Source: an uncultured Collinsella sp.
Lineage (GTDB): Bacteria; Actinomycetota; Coriobacteriia; Coriobacteriales; Coriobacteriaceae
Length of the DNA: 23,812 bases
Direction: 5' to 3'
NCBI GenBank assembly: GCA_900543945.1
Contig: UQTN01000019.1
Span: 1-23,812 of the forward strand
Shown: one piece after another, positions 15,813 through 22,848 of the stretch
Layout of the letters: every line of letters starts with the position of its first letter
Numbering within the stretch: the first letter of the stretch is position 1
Program-made: the position numbers and the translations under genes
The notes under the pieces: generated by a model
Told to the model about the DNA's origin: nothing
Database searches by the model: none
What the model saw: only the letters and a program-made list of their open reading frames with translations

Positions 15813-18173
15813 ATGGATGCCGCAGCCCGTACCGCCCATGATTCCGCCCTCCAGCCGTTCTCGGAGATGGAGCACTATAAGCATGCCGATGAGCTGCCGC
15901 CCGAGATTATGGCGGACAGCTACGACAAGCTGGAGCGCCTGTGCCTCAAATATATGAATGAGGACGACTTTTCTAAGGTGGAGCAGGCCTATTGTTTTGC
16001 TGCCGAGAAGCACTGCAACCAAAAGCGCCGCTCGGGTGAGATGTACATCAACCATCCCGTCGAGGTAGCCATCATTTTGGCCGATCTCAAGATGGACTGC
16101 GATGTGGTGTGCGCCGCGCTGCTGCACGATACCGTCGAGGATACCGAGACCTCGCTTGCCGATGTTTCCGGCCTGTTTGGCGATACGGTGGCCGAGCTCG
16201 TCGATGGCGTGACCAAGCTCACCAACATCGAAGTCGACAGCATGGACGAGAAACAGGCGCTCACGCTGCGAAAGATGTTCCTCGCCATGTCCAAGGACAT
16301 CCGCGTCATCATCGTTAAGCTTGCCGACCGTCTGCACAACATGCGCACCCTTGCGGCCCTGCGTGAGGACCGTCGCTTGTTTAAGGCCCGCGAGACCATG
16401 GACGTGTATGCGCCCCTGGCCGACCGTCTGGGCATGAGCTCCATTAAATGGGAACTCGAGGATCTGTCCTTCTTCTACCTTGAACCCGACGCCTACCAGC
16501 GCATCGCACGCATGGTGGCGGAGTCGCGCGAGGTCCGTGAGCGCTATCTGGCCGAGACCATCAAGACACTCACCGACGAGCTCAACCGCATTGGCCTGGA
16601 GGGCTTTCAGATCAACGGCCGTTCCAAGCACTATTGGTCCATCTACCAAAAGATGAAGCGCAAGGGCAAGGAATTTTCCGAGATCTACGACCTGGTGGCA
16701 CTGCGCGTCATCACGCATTCGGTGCGCGATTGCTATTCCACGCTCGGTGCGGTGCATACGCTGTGGCACCCCATGCCCGGGCGCTTTAAAGACTATATCG
16801 CCATGCCCAAGGTCAATAACTACCAGTCGCTCCACACGACGGTTATCGGCCCCACGGCCCGTCCGCTCGAGATTCAGATTCGTACCTACGAGATGCACGA
16901 GCAGGCCGAGTACGGTATTGCCGCCCACTGGCTCTATAAGAAGTCGGGCGGATCGTCCGCGTCTAAGACCAATGATGCCCAGCGCTTGGACGACCAGATT
17001 AACTGGCTCAAACATTCGCTCGATTGGGCTGCGTCTGATGAGATCACCGACGCCAAGGAATACCTGCATTCGCTGAAGGTCGACCTCTTCGATCAGGAGA
17101 TTTTCGTCTTTACGCCCAAGGGCGAGGTCATGGCGCTTCGTGCCGGCTCCACGCCGCTCGACTTTGCCTACGCCGTTCACACCGAGGTGGGAAACCACTG
17201 CGTCGGCGCTAAGATCAACGGTGCGGTGGCCCCGCTCACGCACGAGATCAAGACGGGCGACCGTGTCGAGATTCTGACCAACAAGAGTTCCAAGCCGTCG
17301 CGTGATTGGCTCAAGATCGTTAAGACACCTTCCGCCAAGTCAAAGATCCGCCGTTACTTCGCCGCCGCGACCAAGGACGACGACGCTGCCGCCGGCCGCG
17401 ATATACTGGCTAAGGACCTGCGCAAGCGCGGATATGGCATCTCTACGCCACGATCCACGCGTGCGCTCAACGCCGTGGCGGAGCAGTTTAACTATAAACA
17501 GCTCGAGGACCTGTTTGCCGCCGTTGGTGCGGGCAAAGTCGCCCCACGTGCCGTTGGCAATAAGGTCGAGCAAATCTTGGACCCCAAACCCGAGGAACAG
17601 CTCACCAAGGCCGAGGCTATCGCCGAGGTCGTCAAGCAGCCTGCCCGCGGCTCCAACCGCAAGCCGCAAAAGCGCGGCAAGAGCGCCAGCAACGGCATTA
17701 TCGTCAAGGGCGAGAGCAACAGCGGCCTGCTGGTCCGTCTGGCCCATTGCTGCAACCCCGTGACGGGCGACGACATCGTCGGCTTCATCACGCGCGGTCG
17801 TGGCGTTTCGGTGCATCGCGCCAACTGCCCCAACGTCAAGGGTCTTATGGAGCATCCCGAGCGCATGATCGATGTGGAATGGGACGGCGCTGCCGACACC
17901 CTCTTCCAGGTCGAGATCGTGGTCGAGTGCCTGGACCGCATGGGCCTGCTCAAGGATGTCACCATTGCCATTGGCGATGCGGGTGGCAATATCCTTTCTG
18001 CCGCCACGTCGACCAACCGCGAGGGTATTGCAACCCTGCGCTTTATGGTCGAGATCTCGGACGCGAGTGGTCTGGATCCGCTGCTGGCCTCTATCAGCAG
18101 CGTTGACTCGGTCTACGACGCGCGTCGCTTGATGCCCGGCGAGGGTGGAGCCCAGCTTAAGCGCCGCGTTTAG
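15813..18173 (+). CDS. rel: Bifunctional (p)ppGpp synthetase/hydrolase RelA/SpoT
   Basis: Makes and destroys the stringent-response alarmone. The 786 residues hold all domains of long RSH proteins: HD hydrolase (INHPVEVAIILADL, HDTVEDTE near residue 105, LADRLHNMRTL), synthetase (YWSIYQKMKRKGKEF, GRFKDYIAMPK near 323, NNYQSLHTTVIGP), TGS (IFVFTPKGEVMALRAGSTPL near 430), the helical and zinc-finger region with LAHCCNPVTGDDIVGFITRG, and a C-terminal ACT domain from about 700. The intact HD-ED pair and the RFKD motif (instead of EFDD) point to an enzyme active in both directions. GGGGAAGGGG lies before the ATG at 15813. It closely follows recJ, presumably on the same mRNA. Confidence 0.96.
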   Translation: MDAAARTAHDSALQPFSEMEHYKHADELPPEIMADSYDKLERLCLKYMNEDDFSKVEQAYCFAAEKHCNQKRRSGEMYINHPVEVAIILADLKMDCDVVCAALLHDTVEDTETSLADVSGLFGDTVAELVDGVTKLTNIEVDSMDEKQALTLRKMFLAMSKDIRVIIVKLADRLHNMRTLAALREDRRLFKARETMDVYAPLADRLGMSSIKWELEDLSFFYLEPDAYQRIARMVAESREVRERYLAETIKTLTDELNRIGLEGFQINGRSKHYWSIYQKMKRKGKEFSEIYDLVALRVITHSVRDCYSTLGAVHTLWHPMPGRFKDYIAMPKVNNYQSLHTTVIGPTARPLEIQIRTYEMHEQAEYGIAAHWLYKKSGGSSASKTNDAQRLDDQINWLKHSLDWAASDEITDAKEYLHSLKVDLFDQEIFVFTPKGEVMALRAGSTPLDFAYAVHTEVGNHCVGAKINGAVAPLTHEIKTGDRVEILTNKSSKPSRDWLKIVKTPSAKSKIRRYFAAATKDDDAAAGRDILAKDLRKRGYGISTPRSTRALNAVAEQFNYKQLEDLFAAVGAGKVAPRAVGNKVEQILDPKPEEQLTKAEAIAEVVKQPARGSNRKPQKRGKSASNGIIVKGESNSGLLVRLAHCCNPVTGDDIVGFITRGRGVSVHRANCPNVKGLMEHPERMIDVEWDGAADTLFQVEIVVECLDRMGLLKDVTIAIGDAGGNILSAATSTNREGIATLRFMVEISDASGLDPLLASISSVDSVYDARRLMPGEGGAQLKRRV

Positions 18174-18209
18174 TCGCGACGAACGTGCCACATTATCGAT
18201 ATTCGCTAC

Positions 18210-18237
18210 ACTCGAGGCATCGTTTGATGCCTCGAGT
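18210..18237 (+). terminator. Hairpin between rel and the MBL-fold gene
   Basis: A perfect 12-bp stem (18210-18221 with 18226-18237) with a GTTT loop, followed only by TCTATAG, 37 bases after the rel stop and 20 before the next ATG. The T-tract is poor, so it may only attenuate read-through. It could also be a palindromic operator, since TACACT, a possible -10 box, overlaps its left edge. Confidence 0.55.
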
Positions 18238-18257
18238 TCTATAGAGAGGAGAGGGAC

Positions 18258-18941
18258 ATGAGTGCTGTGTCCTTGGATTTAACTCCCAAGGGATCGGTCG
18301 AGATCGAGACGCTCGTAAACGGTCCCATTCAGACCAATAGCTATGCTGTCATTTCGGACAATGAGTGCGTGATTATCGACCCCGCATGGGAAGGCGAGCG
18401 CTTGGTGGAGCATATTCGAGCCGAGCATCCCGGCGTACGCGTGTTTGGCGCCGTATGCACTCATGGCCATGCCGATCATGTTGGTGGTGTTGCAGGCGTG
18501 CGAACCACCGTTGGCGAGGGCTGCCAGTATGAGCTGTGTGCTAAGGATGTGGCGGTGCCGCATGCGAACATCGAGGAACAGCGAGCTATGTGGGGCATTG
18601 AGACGCCTGACCCCGGGGAGCCGACGCACCTGCTCGCCGAGGGAGATGCTATCAAGGTGGGCGATATCTACCTGCAGGTGATCGAGACGCCAGGGCATAC
18701 GCCGGGCGGGATCGTCTTGTTTGCTGCCACCGAGCAGGGGAACATTGCCTTTGTGGGCGACACCCTGTTTCCGGGTGGGCACGGCCGCACCGATCTTTCT
18801 GGAGGAGACGAGGCGGCGATTCTGCGCTCGCTCTCCAAGCTCGCCCGGCTTCTCCCGCCCGATACCGTTTGCCTAACCGGTCATGGCGATTCGACCACCA
18901 TGGCACGCGAGCTCATGCAGAACCCTTTCATGCAGATTTAG
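18258..18941 (+). CDS. MBL-fold metallo-hydrolase (glyoxalase II-like)
   Basis: 227 residues with the metal-binding motif THGHADHVGG near residue 68, TPGHTPGGIVLF further on, GDTLFPGGHGRTDLSGGDE and a C-terminal LTGHGDSTTM that supplies the remaining metal ligands. The layout resembles hydroxyacylglutathione hydrolase-like proteins (YcbL/GloB type), which probably cleave thioesters with a two-metal centre. Actinobacteria generally lack glutathione, so the real substrate is uncertain. AGAGGAGAGG precedes the ATG. It follows rel in the same direction, behind a hairpin; MBL-fold genes are often found beside rel in Gram-positive genomes. Confidence 0.92.
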   Translation: MSAVSLDLTPKGSVEIETLVNGPIQTNSYAVISDNECVIIDPAWEGERLVEHIRAEHPGVRVFGAVCTHGHADHVGGVAGVRTTVGEGCQYELCAKDVAVPHANIEEQRAMWGIETPDPGEPTHLLAEGDAIKVGDIYLQVIETPGHTPGGIVLFAATEQGNIAFVGDTLFPGGHGRTDLSGGDEAAILRSLSKLARLLPPDTVCLTGHGDSTTMARELMQNPFMQI

Positions 18942-18971
18942 CTTAATAGTCGGCTTTTGAAGCACGAGAAG

Positions 18972-19046
18972 CGTCCAAACGTCAAGCTATTTTTCCCCAA
19001 CGGGTCGATTTCGTAGGGCAAACGGTCAAAAAAGTCTGTTTGGACG
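18972..19046. repeat. 75-bp segment bounded by 9-bp inverted repeats
   Basis: CGTCCAAAC at 18972-18980 is repeated inverted as GTTTGGACG at 19038-19046. The enclosed 57 bases are AT-richer than their surroundings and encode nothing. TTCGT/ACGAA inverted arms lie just downstream (19050-19065). It could be a miniature repeat element or a looping operator upstream of the aldolase promoter. Confidence 0.4.
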
Positions 19047-19067
19047 ATATTCGTGAACAAACGAACG

Positions 19068-19095
19068 TTTATGCTCGGGTGCGCCGTGGTAAAAT
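19068..19095 (+). promoter_or_regulatory. Probable fba promoter
   Basis: TAAAAT at 19090-19095 with TTTATG at 19068-19073, 16 bases apart; predicted RNA start near 19102, about 34 bases before the ATG. The -35 match is modest. Confidence 0.5.
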
Positions 19096-19135
19096 CTCAG
19101 GCGTTATCGGAGCAACCTTACAGGAGGTTTCTTTT

Positions 19136-20002
19136 ATGCTCGTCAACGCAGCAGACATGCTCAAGAAGGCCGAGGCCGGCAAGTACGGTCTTGGTGCCTT
19201 CAACACCAACAACCTCGAGTGGACCCTGGCTATTCTCCAGGCCGCCGAGGAGGCCAAGTCTCCGCTGATCCTTCAGTGCACCGCTGGTGCCGCTAAGTGG
19301 ATGGGCGGTTTCAAGGTCTGCGCCGACATGGTCAAGGCTGCCGTCGAGGCCACGGGCGTTACCGTTCCCGTCGCCCTTCACCTCGATCACGGTTCTTACG
19401 AGGATTGCTTCAAGTGCATCGAGGCCGGCTTCACGTCCATCATGTATGACGGCTCTCACGAGGAGACCTTCCAGCTTAACCTCGACCGCACCAAGGAGCT
19501 CGTTGAGCTTGCCCACTCCAAGGGCATGTCCATCGAGGCCGAGGTCGGCGGCATCGGCGGCACCGAGGACGGCGTGACCTCCAGCGGCGAGCTCGCTGAT
19601 CCTGCTGAGTGCAAGCAGATCGCTGACCTGGGTGTCGACTTCCTCGCCTGCGGCATCGGCAACATCCACGGCGTGTACCCCGCCGACTGGGCTGGTCTTT
19701 CCTTCGAGCGTCTGGGCGAGATTAAGGCCCAGACCGGTGACCTGCCCCTCGTTCTGCACGGTGGCACCGGCATCCCCGAGGATCAGATCAAGAAGGCCAT
19801 CTCCCTGGGCATCTCCAAGATCAACGTCAACACCGACCTGCAGCTCGTCTTCGCCAAGGGCGTCCGCGAGTACATCGAGGCTGGCAAGGATCAGCAGGGC
19901 AAGGGCTTTGACCCCCGCAAGCTCCTCAAGCCTGGTCGCGACAACATCGTTGCCCGCACCAAGGAGCTCATGGAGGAGTTTGGCTCCGTCAACAAGGCGT
20001 AA
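19136..20002 (+). CDS. fba: Class II fructose-1,6-bisphosphate aldolase
   Basis: Splits fructose-1,6-bisphosphate into two triose phosphates in glycolysis. It is a zinc-dependent TIM barrel of 288 residues. YGLGAFNTNNLEWTLAI, PVALHLDHGSYEDC (catalytic Asp and zinc His), SIMYDGSHE, EAEVGGIGGTEDG, CGIGNIHGVYP, LVLHGGTGIPEDQIKKAI and GISKINVNTDLQ are the class II signatures. The start at 19136 is set by CAGGAGGT 8 bases upstream; an open frame from 19040 would run through the promoter. Codons are strongly biased to C/G-ending optimal forms, as expected for a highly expressed gene. It appears monocistronic, with its own promoter and a large hairpin after the stop. Confidence 0.97.
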   Translation: MLVNAADMLKKAEAGKYGLGAFNTNNLEWTLAILQAAEEAKSPLILQCTAGAAKWMGGFKVCADMVKAAVEATGVTVPVALHLDHGSYEDCFKCIEAGFTSIMYDGSHEETFQLNLDRTKELVELAHSKGMSIEAEVGGIGGTEDGVTSSGELADPAECKQIADLGVDFLACGIGNIHGVYPADWAGLSFERLGEIKAQTGDLPLVLHGGTGIPEDQIKKAISLGISKINVNTDLQLVFAKGVREYIEAGKDQQGKGFDPRKLLKPGRDNIVARTKELMEEFGSVNKA

Positions 20003-20023
20003 GTAGCGGTTTAACTTCCCGCC

Positions 20024-20123
20024 GGAGGCCCCGTTTCCCCTACGCTGTTTCCCTCGCGCTCACCTGGCTTCGACAGAAGTCGCGCGACGGAATCAGCTCC
20101 GGGGGACGGGGCTTCCTTCGTTT
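20024..20123 (+). ncRNA. Long rod-like hairpin RNA downstream of fba
   Basis: A continuous extended hairpin can be paired by hand: 20024-20035 plus 20037-20040 with 20101-20116 (16 bp, one bulged T, GC-rich), 20044-20052 with 20089-20097 (8 of 9), 20054-20059 with 20082-20087, and 20066-20071 with 20076-20081 closing a GACA loop. TTCGTTT follows at 20117-20123. It may be the fba terminator in an unusually long form, a structured small RNA processed from the 3' UTR, or a palindromic repeat element. No open frame or protein similarity is present. Confidence 0.5.
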
Positions 20124-20191
20124 AACGCCGCAGGGTTACGAGGCTGAATTATTTATTTGACTACCGTTCAGCGGTGTTGATGGCTCCCTTG

Positions 20192-20220
20192 TTGGGGCTT
20201 TCTTTTTATCTCGCTACAAT
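20192..20220 (+). promoter_or_regulatory. Promoter of the transglutaminase-fold gene
   Basis: TTGGGG (20192-20197) and TACAAT (20215-20220) with a 17-base spacer; predicted RNA start near 20227, about 30 bases ahead of the ATG. Confidence 0.6.
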
Positions 20221-20255
20221 GGGCTTCAAGCGTTCTAGTGACTTGGAGTTTTGGT

Positions 20256-21689
20256 ATGGCTGTTATTAATGTACTGCCTTCGGATGGGAAGGTTATTGAC
20301 GAGGGTCCTGTTGGTTGCTCTGCTGATGTTCGCTGTGATGATTTTCGCCATCTCGATATTGGGCTACCCCCTGAGATTCTTCGTCTTAAGGATGCCGGGT
20401 ATTTGATGCAGGCTGTTGCTGCCTGCGATCGCCTTCTGGAGCAGAACCCCGAGCCTTCGCTGGCTGCTTGTGTTCGTGCCGAGCGGTATCGCATGCTCGA
20501 GACGCCGCTTCATTTTTCGGTGTCGCGCGATCAGGCTATTGCGATGATTCGCGAGGAGTGGCCAGAGTTTACCGAAGAGCAGTTTGATGACCTGATTAAT
20601 CGTAAGCGTATTGACTGGCGCTTTATCGATGGCGAACTGTTCGTTCTCGACAACTTCCTCGATTCGCTTCGCGTATATCCTAAAGAGGTTCCCGGCATGC
20701 GGCCCGATTCTACGGACGGAATAGCACTGCGCAACGAGATGCTCAAGGAGATGGAGTCACAAAACGGATTGGCTCGCGTCATTACGCTTAAAGCGTCCGT
20801 GTCTGTCCCCGGCGCTCTAGATGGAGAGACTGTTTGCGCGTGGCTACCCGTTGCCGCCGCCTGTCGTCAACAGTCTCATATCGAGGTTCTCGATATGACG
20901 CCGGAGGGTGCTGTTGCCCCCGCGAATGCTTCGGCGCGTACCGCCTCGTGGTCTTCTTCGAGTGAGCGCTCATTCTCGGTGACCTATCGTTATCAAATCG
21001 ATGCTGCTTATTGTGATGTCTACGGTGGCACACTTCCGGTTCACCCGCGTATGGACGCGCCTCTGCCCGAGGATATTTTCGAGGACCGTCCGCACATTGC
21101 GTTTACACCGTACCTGCGGCAGTTGACGGAGCGTGTTATTGACGGGCTCGATGATCCGCTCGATCGCGCCCGTGCTATCTATGATTACCTGACGCAGTAT
21201 ATCGACTATCGCTATCAGCCGCCGTACTTGCTTTTGGGATCTATTGCCGATGACTGCGCGCATTCGCTCCGCGGCGATTGCGGCGTTATGGCGCTCACGT
21301 TTATCACCATGTGCCGTATCGCGGGCGTGCCTGCCCGTTGGCAGAGCGGCCTGTATGTTGCGCCCGATTCGGTGGGGTCGCACGACTGGGCAGAGTTCTA
21401 TACGCCGCAGACCGGTTGGCTCAACGCCGACGTGTCATTTGGATCTTCTGCTCGCAGGATGGGGGAGGAGTGGCGCCGCCGTCACTACTTCGGCAATCTC
21501 GACCCGTGGCGTATGGTGGCCAACAATCGATTCCAGGCAGAGTTTGAGTCCTCTTTCGACGGCATGCGCGAGGACCCTTACGATAACCAGATGGGTGAGG
21601 CTTCGGTTGACGGTCGCGGATGCCGTCGGCGCGAGATGCTCCGCACGGTCGAACTCATCGAAATGCTCGAAGTTCCATTTTCGGACTAA
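20256..21689 (+). CDS. Transglutaminase-like domain protein
   Basis: 477 residues. The C-terminal half is a transglutaminase/papain-like domain: DRARAIYDYLTQYIDYRY leads to the nucleophile in GDCGVMALTFITMCRIAGVP, followed by SHDWAEFYTP (histidine) and WLNADVSFGS (aspartate), a complete triad. The first 200 residues contain alpha-helical acidic sequence and a middle beta-rich section preceding the catalytic domain, as in YebA/Cep-type proteins. No signal peptide or membrane segment is seen, so it is probably cytoplasmic. GGAG lies 8 bases before the ATG. Bacterial members are mostly proteases or peptide-modifying enzymes; the substrate here is unknown. Codons ending in T are more frequent than in neighbouring genes. 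Confidence 0.87.
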   Translation: MAVINVLPSDGKVIDEGPVGCSADVRCDDFRHLDIGLPPEILRLKDAGYLMQAVAACDRLLEQNPEPSLAACVRAERYRMLETPLHFSVSRDQAIAMIREEWPEFTEEQFDDLINRKRIDWRFIDGELFVLDNFLDSLRVYPKEVPGMRPDSTDGIALRNEMLKEMESQNGLARVITLKASVSVPGALDGETVCAWLPVAAACRQQSHIEVLDMTPEGAVAPANASARTASWSSSSERSFSVTYRYQIDAAYCDVYGGTLPVHPRMDAPLPEDIFEDRPHIAFTPYLRQLTERVIDGLDDPLDRARAIYDYLTQYIDYRYQPPYLLLGSIADDCAHSLRGDCGVMALTFITMCRIAGVPARWQSGLYVAPDSVGSHDWAEFYTPQTGWLNADVSFGSSARRMGEEWRRRHYFGNLDPWRMVANNRFQAEFESSFDGMREDPYDNQMGEASVDGRGCRRREMLRTVELIEMLEVPFSD

Positions 21690-21703
21690 TCGGTAGAAAG
21701 CTG

Positions 21704-21712
21704 TGATAAACT
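21704..21712 (+). promoter_or_regulatory. tRNA-Leu promoter (extended -10)
   Basis: TGATAAACT at 21704-21712 reads as an extended -10 box (TGn plus TAAACT); RNA would start about 10 bases before the tRNA. No good -35 is present. Confidence 0.45.
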
Positions 21713-21728
21713 AACTCACGCATTGCGT

Positions 21729-21815
21729 GCCCGAGTGGCGGAATTGGCAGACGCAGTGGACTCAAAATCCACCGTTGGCAACAACGTGCGAGTTCGAGTC
21801 TCGCCTCGGGCACCA
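21729..21815 (+). tRNA. tRNA-Leu (anticodon CAA)
   Basis: An 87-nt class II tRNA with encoded CCA. The acceptor GCCCGAG pairs with CTCGGGC, followed by discriminator A and CCA. The anticodon stem GTGGA/TCCAC holds loop CTCAAAA with anticodon CAA at 21763-21765, reading UUG. A long variable arm (CGTTGGCAACAACG region) and the T-loop GTTCGAGTC are normal. Its 3' portion is repeated at 21977-22000. Confidence 0.97.
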
Positions 21816-21861
21816 TTCATGCAAGCGAGCGTTCAAGGGGGCTGCGGCCCCCTTTTTCGTG
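21793..21861 (+). repeat. Direct repeat copy 1: tRNA-Leu 3' end plus terminator
   Basis: From TTCGAGTC in the T-arm through the terminator this block recurs at 21977-22044. The first 24 bases are identical, and the whole differs at only about ten positions. The start-to-start distance is 184 bp. Confidence 0.85.
21837..21857 (+). terminator. tRNA-Leu terminator
   Basis: A 6-bp GGGGGC/GCCCCC stem (21837-21842 with 21847-21852) with loop TGCG and five T's, a textbook intrinsic terminator. Confidence 0.9.
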
Positions 21862-21976
21862 CCGAACTCGCGTGAGCGCGCGAAGCGTTAAGCAAACAGG
21901 CTTGTGGCCTGTTTGTAGCGGAGCGTGGCGAGGGCGCCACGCGCCCGAAGCCTGGAGCTTCGCGAAGCGAAGGCCC
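21862..21976. other. Palindrome-rich segment between the two tRNA 3'-end copies
   Basis: 115 bases without coding signal. It contains a 9-bp hairpin (CAAACAGGC ... GCCTGTTTG, about 21894-21916), CGTGGCG/CGCCACG (about 21925-21941) and the palindrome CTTCGCGAAG (about 21958-21967). It may be the leftover core of an element that used the tRNA end as its attachment site. Confidence 0.5.
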
Positions 21977-22044
21977 TTCGAGTCTCGCCTCGGGCACCAT
22001 ACATACAAGCGAGTGTTCAAGGGGGTCAAGGCCCCTTTTTCGTG
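21977..22044 (+). repeat. Direct repeat copy 2: tRNA-Leu 3' end plus second terminator
   Basis: Repeats the T-arm, acceptor end, CCA and downstream flank of tRNA-Leu, but with no tRNA body in front, so it makes no tRNA. It carries its own hairpin (GGGG/CCCC, 22021-22035) and five T's at 22036-22040. Confidence 0.85.
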
Positions 22045-22070
22045 TACGTAATGTGATAACGTGCTGTACG

Positions 22071-22079
22071 TGTTATTAT
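22071..22079 (+). promoter_or_regulatory. infC operon promoter (extended -10)
   Basis: TGTTATTAT is an extended -10 box (TGn plus TATTAT at 22074-22079) without a clear -35. The inverted arms ATAAC (22056-22060) and GTTAT (22072-22076) overlap it and could be an operator. RNA starting near 22086 would have a leader of about 175 nt. Confidence 0.5.
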
Positions 22080-22085
22080 TCGCAA

Positions 22086-22242
22086 GGCGTTGTTCCCGCA
22101 ATGCCCTAAAGAGGAGCCTGAGGGTTCCCACCTTTTGGCGCCAATGAGCAGCTGACTGGTCATACAACTTAGATTCCCTTCCTCAAATCGAGGAGGTCTA
22201 TGTGTACGACCTGGTTGCTGAGAAGCGCCGGGTTATTTTTTT
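22086..22242 (+). promoter_or_regulatory. infC leader RNA with attenuator-like stem
   Basis: Hairpin 1 pairs 22086-22092 with 22099-22105. A second, long-range stem pairs GGCGC (22137-22141) with GCGCC (22225-22229), CAGC (22149-22152) with GCTG (22217-22220), and GGTC (22158-22161) with GACC (22208-22211). It encloses a 7-bp hairpin, 22178-22184 with 22190-22196, that buries AGGAGG. It ends in GGGTTA and seven T's (22236-22242). This looks like a transcription attenuator. In Firmicutes the same operon is controlled by ribosomal protein L20 at its leader; whether that applies here is unknown. Confidence 0.55.
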
Positions 22243-22246
22243 ATGA
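22202..22246 (+). CDS. Short leader ORF before infC
   Basis: GTG at 22202, 5 bases after AGGAGG (22191-22196), opens a 14-codon frame (MYDLVAEKRRVIFL) ending at TGA 22244-22246, just before the infC ribosome site. An alternative ATG at 22200 reads another frame of 18 codons, ending at 22256. Either would place a ribosome across the attenuator stem and T-run. Expression is not proven. Confidence 0.4.
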   Translation: MYDLVAEKRRVIFL

Positions 22247-22261
22247 ATGGAGGTAGGGAAA

Positions 22262-22816
22262 ATAGCTAAGTCTGATGACACCCGCATCAACGACGAGATC
22301 ACTGCATCTTCGTGTCGTTTGATTGGCGTCGATGGCTCTCAGCTCGGCCTGTTCGCCATCCGCGATGCCCAGCGCGTCGCCGACGATCAGGGTCTCGACC
22401 TGGTCGAGATCGCTCCCAACGCGGAGCCGCCGGTCTGCAAGGTCATGGACTACGGTAAGTTCAAGTACCAGCAGGCCATGAAGGCCAAGGCTGCTCGTAA
22501 GAACCAGTCCAAGGTCGAGGTCAAGGAAATGAAGTTCCGACCCAAGATCGACGTTGGCGACTACGAGACCAAGAAGGGCCACGTTCTGCGTTTCCTCAAG
22601 AAGGGCGCACGCGTTAAGATCACCATCATGTTCCGCGGCCGTGAGATGGCTCACCCGGAGCAGGGCCTTAACGTTCTCGAGCGTCTCGCCGAGGATCTCA
22701 AGCCTTACGCTACGGTCGAGTCCAAGCCTAAGATGGAAGGCCGTAACATGCTTATGCTGCTCGCCCCGATTAAGGGCGCCTTCGATGAGGATAAAGCGGC
22801 AAGCGATAGCAAGTAA
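22262..22816 (+). CDS. infC: Translation initiation factor IF-3
   Basis: Binds the 30S subunit, blocks premature 50S joining and proofreads the start codon and initiator tRNA. 184 residues, with the IF3-N domain (INDEITASSCRLIGVDGSQL ... GLDLVEIAPNAEPPVCKVMD, YGKFKYQQ) and the IF3-C domain (KEMKFRPKIDVGDYETKK, FLKKGARVKITIMFRGREM). The start is placed at ATA 22262 because GGAGGT (22249-22254) is 7 bases before it and the protein then begins MAKSDDTRIN as usual; the in-frame ATG at 22247 overlaps this ribosome site and has none of its own. infC in many bacteria starts at AUU or a similar rare codon, so that IF3 represses itself. rpmI and rplT follow. Confidence 0.95.
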   Translation: MAKSDDTRINDEITASSCRLIGVDGSQLGLFAIRDAQRVADDQGLDLVEIAPNAEPPVCKVMDYGKFKYQQAMKAKAARKNQSKVEVKEMKFRPKIDVGDYETKKGHVLRFLKKGARVKITIMFRGREMAHPEQGLNVLERLAEDLKPYATVESKPKMEGRNMLMLLAPIKGAFDEDKAASDSK

Positions 22817-22848
22817 CTAGTGTTCTGTAACCGATTAAGGAGTATTTC

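Noticed and set aside
15759..17243. 494-codon minus-strand open frame opposite rel
   Set aside because: Shadow of rel with the same composition artefact.
21793..22044. Possible CRISPR array from the repeated tRNA end
   Set aside because: Only two copies, the unit is clearly tRNA plus terminator, and no cas genes are present.
21817..22167. 116-codon minus-strand frame over the tRNA repeats
   Set aside because: It is a translation of the tRNA 3' end, terminators and palindromes, not a protein gene.
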